The notes beneath the pieces were generated by a model that saw only the letters and a list, made by a program, of their open reading frames with translations, was not told the DNA's origin and did no database searches. A program made the translations under genes and the position numbers. Positions 44,200 to 47,568 of a stretch of DNA of 47,568 bases are shown here, in pieces; position 1 is the stretch's first letter, and each line of letters begins with the position of its first letter. The DNA comes from Roseofilum reptotaenium CS-1145 (GTDB lineage: Bacteria > Cyanobacteriota > Cyanobacteriia > Cyanobacteriales > Desertifilaceae), in NCBI RefSeq assembly GCF_028330985.1, contig NZ_JAQMUE010000024.1:1-47568 (forward strand), read 5' to 3'.

Positions 44200-45351
44200 T
44201 TAACGCTGGTATCTCATTCCAGGTAATTGGGACACTAATCCCAGTAGCTCTAATTCGATTAAGGTCGAGGAAACTTCTGCTGCACTTAATCCCGTTTGCT
44301 GTACGATCGCATCCAGGGAAGTCGCTTCCATCTTTACGCCGTCTAATACCTTCTGTTGCAAAGGAGGTAACGAGGGAACAGGAGCAGGTGCAGGTTTAGG
44401 AGATGTGGGGAATAAGGATAACTGTTGAGTGGGTACGTTCTCTCTTGGAATCACCGGATCGAGTTCTGGAATTTGGGACAACAGCTCTAATACATACCCT
44501 TCATTAATCAGCACCTGTGCCCCTTTACTGATTAAACCCAGACATCCTTTAGAGTTCTCATCATCAATTCGGCCAGGCAAGACATAGACATCCCGGCCAA
44601 ATTCATTGGCTAATCTGGCCGTAATCAATGCTCCTGAGTGAGTCGGTGCTTCAGTGACTAATACGGCTCGACTCAATCCCGCCACAATACGATTCCGTTG
44701 GGGAAAATGGGCCCGGTTGGGTTGGACTCCTGCGGGATATTCACTGATCGCTAATCCTTGTTCGAGGATCTGGTTGTAAAGGGATTGATTGCCCGGAGGA
44801 TAGATAATATCAACTCCAGTTCCCAAAACAGCGATGGTACGCCCTCCTGCGTCTAAACATCCCCGATGGGCTTGAGTATCCACCCCTTGAGCCATGCCAG
44901 AAACAATTGTAAATCCCCGTTGGACTAATTGCTTACTGAGGCGATAGGTCCATCGCCTACCATAGTCGGTCACTTCACGAGTGCCCACAATGGCTACGGC
45001 TGGTCTGATTCCTTGATTTTCTTCGGGTTCCACTATGCCTCGATAATAGAGTACCGGTGGAGGACTGGGGATTTCTAATAGTAAGCGTGGATAAAGGGCA
45101 TCGCTAGGAGTCCAAAATTGAGGATTCGTTTGTAAATGCTGTTCTAAAAGGGCGATCGGATCGAGCTGTTTACGATGAGCTACCCAGGATTGTGCGGTTT
45201 TGATTCCAACTCCTTCTATAGAACTGAGGGCGATCGCATCTGCTTGCCACGCGGCTGCCAAACTGCCAAACTGATTCTCAATTCTTTGTAGCAAAACTGG
45301 CCCTACCTTCGGCAATTGTGACCAGGCTAACCAAAAAGCACGTTCTGTCAT
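44200..45351 (-). CDS. dprA: DNA-processing protein DprA
   Basis: 383 residues. Helix-hairpin-helix-like N-terminus (VGPVLLQRIENQFG, IEGVGIKTAQSW), then the Rossmann-like core with AIVGTREVTDYGRR, IVSGMAQGVDTQAHRG, TIAVLGTGVDIIYPPGN, ISEYPAGVQPNRAHFPQRNR and EAPTHSGALITARLANEFGR. A winged-helix C-terminal domain (~310-383) follows. DprA loads RecA onto incoming single-stranded DNA during natural transformation. It is intact, so transformation is plausible. It lies directly upstream (head-on) of the tRNA gene. Confidence 0.95.
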   Translation of the reverse strand: MTERAFWLAWSQLPKVGPVLLQRIENQFGSLAAAWQADAIALSSIEGVGIKTAQSWVAHRKQLDPIALLEQHLQTNPQFWTPSDALYPRLLLEIPSPPPVLYYRGIVEPEENQGIRPAVAIVGTREVTDYGRRWTYRLSKQLVQRGFTIVSGMAQGVDTQAHRGCLDAGGRTIAVLGTGVDIIYPPGNQSLYNQILEQGLAISEYPAGVQPNRAHFPQRNRIVAGLSRAVLVTEAPTHSGALITARLANEFGRDVYVLPGRIDDENSKGCLGLISKGAQVLINEGYVLELLSQIPELDPVIPRENVPTQQLSLFPTSPKPAPAPVPSLPPLQQKVLDGVKMEATSLDAIVQQTGLSAAEVSSTLIELELLGLVSQLPGMRYQR

Positions 45352-45421
45352 TCAACGTTGAGTTTGAATCTTTTCTTTTGCGTATTCCCTGTAGATTCTA
45401 GTCTAAAATCTAAGTCTATGC

Positions 45422-45427
45422 TATACT
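45422..45427 (+). promoter_or_regulatory. Putative -10 of tRNA-Thr promoter
   Basis: TATACT lies 14 bases before the tRNA 5' end, a typical distance when the primary transcript has a short leader. No strong -35 hexamer is seen at the expected distance. Confidence 0.4.
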
Positions 45428-45441
45428 AAAGGATGGTCATT

Positions 45442-45513
45442 GCCGATGTAGCTCAGTGGTAGAGCAACCGATTCGTAATCGGTAGGTCGTGAGTTCAAAT
45501 CTCATCATCGGCT
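45442..45513 (+). tRNA. tRNA-Thr (anticodon CGU)
   Basis: GCCGATG (45442-45448) pairs with CATCGGC (45506-45512), giving a 7-bp acceptor stem. The D-arm region is GCTCAGTGGTAGAGC, the anticodon stem ACCGA/TCGGT encloses the loop TTCGTAA (anticodon CGT, threonine ACG codon), and the T-loop is GTTCAAATC. CCA is not encoded. The genes after it look mobile, so its 3' part is a candidate integration site. Confidence 0.95.
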
Positions 45514-45634
45514 TCAGCACTTAAACCCTTACACTGATAGGCTTTGACTCACAAGCCACCGGCTACAAATCGGGGATTAAACACATATTCGGCACAAATA
45601 CAGCCTACTGCCAGAAGAGGGCATGAGACAAAAT

Positions 45635-45661
45635 AGGATGCCTGTCGAAAAGAGGCATCCT
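45635..45661. terminator. Strong hairpin after the minus-strand RHH-like gene
   Basis: AGGATGCCT (45635-45643) and AGGCATCCT (45653-45661) form a perfect 9-bp stem around a 9-nt loop. On the minus strand the stem is followed by ATTTTGT. It lies ~100 bases beyond the end of the gene at 45759 and may terminate it, though the T-run is imperfect. Confidence 0.5.
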
Positions 45662-45758
45662 TCCTAAATCTCTCCCATCCCATGGCTGTATTTTTCCCAA
45701 TCATCATCCTTACTCTCTAGCCCAATGTAGGTTGCCTTCAGGCTTCCTCTAGCGTTGA

Positions 45759-46271
45759 TTAATCCCCTACGGTAAACTCCCGTCTTTTCTGGCGTATCGC
45801 ATCGTCGCCACCAGTAACCAAGCCTGTCCATCTATGACCCGGTAGGATTGCCCTTACTTGAGCATGGGTAAAGTGACCGGTTGCCATTAACTGTTCTTTG
45901 TCCATTACCCGACCAGCGTATGGGTTCCTCTGTGGTTTTGGGTTCGGGACTAACTTATCTATCTCAGCCCTGTGGGATCGCCTTGCCTCATCTACTCCTG
46001 ATCGGGGAGAAGAAACCAGTTCATCCTCCCCAATCCGGTAGACAATCCCCCCTTTATCAAAGTCAATCCTGATGACTTTCCTGATGAGTAGCTCGGCAAT
46101 AATTGCTGCCGAAAAGTAAACGCCATCGGACATAGAGCCATTGCCAATCTTGGATAGTAGCCTCTTGGTGTCTTCTGAGATAGTCAGGGTTGTCCGGCTC
46201 CGATTGATATCTTCCTTCCGCGCCGATTGGGAGTATAGTCCCACCTTTCCTTTATGCATAACCAGTGTCAC
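45759..46271 (-). CDS. Ribbon-helix-helix-like putative DNA-binding protein
   Basis: 170 residues, no named family recognised. Residues ~24-65 (RSRTTLTISEDTKRLLSKIG ... FSAAIIAELLIRKV) have the strand-helix-helix layout of ribbon-helix-helix repressors. A basic C-terminal part (PKPQRNPYAGRVMDKEQL, HFTHAQVRAILPGHRW) follows. The start may be 46271 or the inner ATG at 46259. It is the first gene after tRNA-Thr, transcribed towards it, as integration-linked regulators often are. Its short basic tail is unlike known partition proteins I can recall. Confidence 0.5.
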   Translation of the reverse strand: MTLVMHKGKVGLYSQSARKEDINRSRTTLTISEDTKRLLSKIGNGSMSDGVYFSAAIIAELLIRKVIRIDFDKGGIVYRIGEDELVSSPRSGVDEARRSHRAEIDKLVPNPKPQRNPYAGRVMDKEQLMATGHFTHAQVRAILPGHRWTGLVTGGDDAIRQKRREFTVGD

Positions 46272-46637
46272 GTCAAATAATAGTGATACTGATTGTATGT
46301 ATTACCAATCTCCAAGTCAAGGGAGTGGGGAGTAGTTCAACTAATAAGAATAAAAATAGGATGCAGTGATAGTGAGATCTCTGGAAACTTTACGCTGTGA
46401 AATAGGGTTCAATCTCACAGCGTAACAACTGTTAAAAATAGGGCAGCTCTCGATTCTCTGACAGGGTCAATCCTTTTTCTCGCCCCTATCACCTGATAGT
46501 GAGGGAATAGTCCATTGAGAGAAAGCCCAACAAATTACCCTACCATCCCATGGGAGGAATAAACAGCTCTGTGCACCGGAATAATAGGATTCATTCCTGC
46601 TCGTTTACAATCAATGTAATATGTCACCCCTAACAGA
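46272..46637. other. Non-coding gap with a strong hairpin and short repeats
   Basis: No supported gene. TTACGCTGTGA (46390-46400) and TCACAGCGTAA (46415-46425) form a perfect 11-bp stem with a 14-nt loop. A 10-bp direct repeat, TGATAGTGAG, occurs at 46367-46376 and 46494-46503, the second copy as half of CTATCA-CC-TGATAG (46486-46499). The gap lies between the divergent RHH-like genes and could hold a promoter/operator region or a plasmid-like origin; neither is proven. Confidence 0.5.
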
Positions 46638-46675
46638 TTGACTAGGATACTATTGCAGTGTACACTGCAATAGTA
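46638..46675 (+). promoter_or_regulatory. Promoter overlapped by a perfect 28-bp palindrome (likely operator)
   Basis: TTGACT (46638-46643) and TACACT (46661-46666) are spaced by 17 bp, a sigma-70-type promoter. The -10 and most of the spacer sit inside a perfect 28-bp palindrome (46648-46675) with arms TACTATTGCAGTGT / ACACTGCAATAGTA. The start codon of the small RHH-like protein follows 19 bases later. Binding of a dimeric repressor here would block the promoter. Confidence 0.65.
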
Positions 46676-46694
46676 GAGAATAAAGATATGAATC

Positions 46695-47021
46695 ATGACT
46701 TGGAAACGCAACACATCAGGTTTTATCAAAACCCCGCCCAAGTGGAAGAGTGACCCGAAGACTAAAGCCGTAAGGATTCCTGTGTCCCTTGCGGAAGAAA
46801 TCCTGGCGATCGCCCACCAGATTGATGACGAGAGAGCAGGAAATGGGGGTAGTGGGTCAGCAACCTATTTACCCCCAAGAGGTGAGGATAAAGCAATCGG
46901 CGATCGTGACTATGACGCTGCGATCGCAATCCTCAAAGACTCCCTTTTGTTAAAGGCGAATGCAGGGGGTAAAATTAAGGCGGAAATTAAAAAAGCTTTG
47001 GAGCTGTTGGAGGGAAATTAG
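46695..47021 (+). CDS. Small RHH-like DNA-binding protein of mobile-element type
   Basis: 108 residues. The N-terminus NTSGFIKTPPKW and KTKAVRIPVSLAEEILAIAHQID look like an RHH strand-helix core. Such short proteins are frequent in cyanobacterial plasmids and islands, where they act as putative antitoxin or regulator proteins. The C-terminal half (LLLKANAGGKIKAEIKKALELL) is a basic, helical tail. The promoter is overlapped by a perfect palindrome, consistent with autoregulation. Partner genes are not evident next to it. Confidence 0.6.
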   Translation: MTWKRNTSGFIKTPPKWKSDPKTKAVRIPVSLAEEILAIAHQIDDERAGNGGSGSATYLPPRGEDKAIGDRDYDAAIAILKDSLLLKANAGGKIKAEIKKALELLEGN

Positions 47022-47058
47022 GGTAGGATACTCGGCAAGATAGGCGCTTATCTTTAGA

Positions 47059-47088
47059 AAAAACAATGGCTAGAGCGAACCCTAGCCA
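47059..47088 (-). terminator. Rho-independent terminator on the minus strand
   Basis: TGGCTAG (47067-47073) and CTAGCCA (47082-47088) form a 7-bp stem with an 8-nt loop. On the minus strand it is followed by TTGTTTTTT, a clear U-tract. No minus-strand gene ends directly before it, but it would stop transcription from the tnpB side. On the plus strand it sits in the leader of the zinc-ribbon gene. Confidence 0.55.
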
Positions 47089-47113
47089 ACAAGAAAAAAT
47101 AAACAATTAAATT

Positions 47114-47512
47114 ATGGCTGAAATGCGGACAAAATCTCAATCCCCTGCTGCTCAAAAAGCTGGTAATCGTTCTAATTGTAGCACTGGAAAGCAGAGTGGG
47201 CAACGGTTTGAGAGATTTGACATTCTAGAGCATCTAGACCTTCTAGAGCCTACAAAGAGGAAGAACTTCTACCATTGCCCCAATTGCGGTAAGAATGATT
47301 TTCACGTCAACCCCATGGATGGAAAGTTTGCCTGTTTTTCTGGTGGTTGTTCCAGTGATTCTATAGTAGAGGCTCTCAAGCGAAAAGCAGGAACCTGGGA
47401 GGAACGGGGGTCAGGAAGTAAGACCCCTTTGACATCCTCCCCGCCCGCCGCTTCGCTCTGGACGGGGATTCCCTGTCTATTCAAGCAGTATCAAATAACG
47501 ATAACTGCTTGA
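47114..47512 (+). CDS. Zinc-ribbon replication-type protein (primase-like), truncated by an IS end
   Basis: The first ~105 residues are native. A zinc ribbon is visible (YHCPNCGKNDFHV, Cys55/Cys58, and FACFSGGC, Cys74/Cys79) before SDSIVEALKRKAG. This is the layout of DnaG/CHC2-type N-terminal zinc fingers of cyanobacterial plasmid or phage primases, often with a DUF3854 or primase-helicase part behind. From ~47429 the frame reads into IS200/IS605 end sequence, so the last ~27 residues (beyond GSGSKTPL) are not native. The C-terminal catalytic part would lie beyond the element, off the window, so the gene is most likely dead. Confidence 0.6.
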   Translation: MAEMRTKSQSPAAQKAGNRSNCSTGKQSGQRFERFDILEHLDLLEPTKRKNFYHCPNCGKNDFHVNPMDGKFACFSGGCSSDSIVEALKRKAGTWEERGSGSKTPLTSSPPAASLWTGIPCLFKQYQITITA

Positions 47513-47568
47513 ATTCCAGATGAGTTGACGCTTCAACGGTTGCTGCTCCCTTGACGGAAGTCTTACGC
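47429..47568 (-). mobile_element. Right end of an IS200/IS605-family element (left part outside window)
   Basis: A subterminal hairpin region, TCCCCG (47438-47443) with CGGGGA (47463-47468), and the GACATCCTCCCC context are typical of cyanobacterial IS605-group right ends. The 3' end of tnpB follows, reading into it on the minus strand. The end is set near 47429 because the minus strand reads ...GGATGTCAA, then native sequence. Confidence 0.75.
47429..47568 (-). ncRNA. Predicted TnpB omega-RNA (3' part)
   Basis: IS200/IS605 tnpB genes typically give an omega-RNA that covers the tnpB 3' end and the element's right end and continues into the flank as guide. Here the scaffold would end near 47429 on the minus strand, and the guide would be the flank AGGGGTCTTACTTCCTGACC (minus strand, roughly 47409-47428). 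The position is inferred from family knowledge only; no transcript evidence exists. Confidence 0.35.
47481..47568 (-). CDS. tnpB: TnpB (RNA-guided nuclease) C-terminal fragment, IS200/IS605 family
   Basis: Only the last 28 codons and the stop are in the window: RKTSVKGAATVEAS followed by THLEFKQLSLFDTA and a TGA at 47481-47483. The tail and the hairpin a few bases beyond the stop match the typical 3' context of tnpB. The RuvC-like catalytic domain lies outside the window. No TnpA can be seen. Confidence 0.65.
   Translation of the reverse strand, partial: RKTSVKGAATVEASTHLEFKQLSLFDTA

Noticed and set aside
46535-46741. 68-codon minus-strand frame across the palindrome
   Set aside because: It overlaps the start of the plus-strand RHH-like gene and the promoter palindrome, and has no recognisable domain.

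Overview
The window is a piece of a cyanobacterial chromosome, most likely from a filamentous Oscillatoriales-type species (the genus is my inference). The evidence is the very frequent GCGATCGC (HIP1) octamer and its core GCGATCG, the phylloquinone methyltransferase MenG, a PetL-like cytochrome b6f subunit, the cyanobacterial 2-oxoglutarate decarboxylase/succinic-semialdehyde dehydrogenase pair, GUN4- and CHASE2-fused Ser/Thr kinases, a haemagglutinin-CHAT protein, several Uma2/DUF29 proteins, and heptameric short tandem repeats (GGGAATA, TTGCCTA) between genes.

Layout. 1-3200 is an accessory patch. It holds the right end of an IS630-family element, a recent partial copy of the metH 3' end, a DUF433/DUF5615 toxin-antitoxin-like pair and a DUF262 + AlbA_2-like (Schlafen-like) fusion. 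3215-11486 is metabolic: metH (B12-dependent methionine synthase), and divergently lhgO, the SSADH gene and the ThDP-dependent 2-oxoglutarate decarboxylase gene. The last two bypass the missing 2-oxoglutarate dehydrogenase. 11639-20175 carries mostly minus-strand housekeeping genes (aspartyl protease, Uma2, signal peptidase I, a GGCT-like protein, DUF445, menG, a response regulator, hisF), with a plus-strand HhH gene and a plus-strand glycosyltransferase-like gene. 20319-28119 has a GUN4 kinase, ubiD, a large MscS channel, a TerC protein with a structured leader, a dsRBD-like protein and clpP. 28404-33443 has a 1433-residue haemagglutinin/CHAT protein and a Met-rich zinc-ribbon protein. 33628-45351 has dxr, a CHASE2 kinase, an alpha/beta hydrolase, DUF29, petL, aroB, a broken vapC, a URC4-type uracil gene, a frameshifted Uma2 gene, upp, a WD40 protein and dprA.

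A tRNA-Thr(CGU) at 45442-45513 marks a second change of character. Everything after it looks like the edge of a mobile island: two small ribbon-helix-helix-like proteins, one behind a perfect 28-bp palindrome that overlaps its promoter; strong hairpins; and a zinc-ribbon replication-type protein whose reading frame is cut by the right end of an IS200/IS605 element carrying a minus-strand tnpB. The rest of this island lies beyond the window.

The most interesting points are the DUF262-AlbA fusion sitting with a toxin-antitoxin pair between direct repeats of metH sequence, the tRNA-Thr-adjacent island with its palindromic operator and an inferable TnpB omega-RNA guide, the haemagglutinin-CHAT protein, the alternative stems in the terC leader, and a small family of hairpins with TATAGCGC ends, two of which lie between convergent genes. 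No CRISPR array, rRNA or complete prophage is seen.
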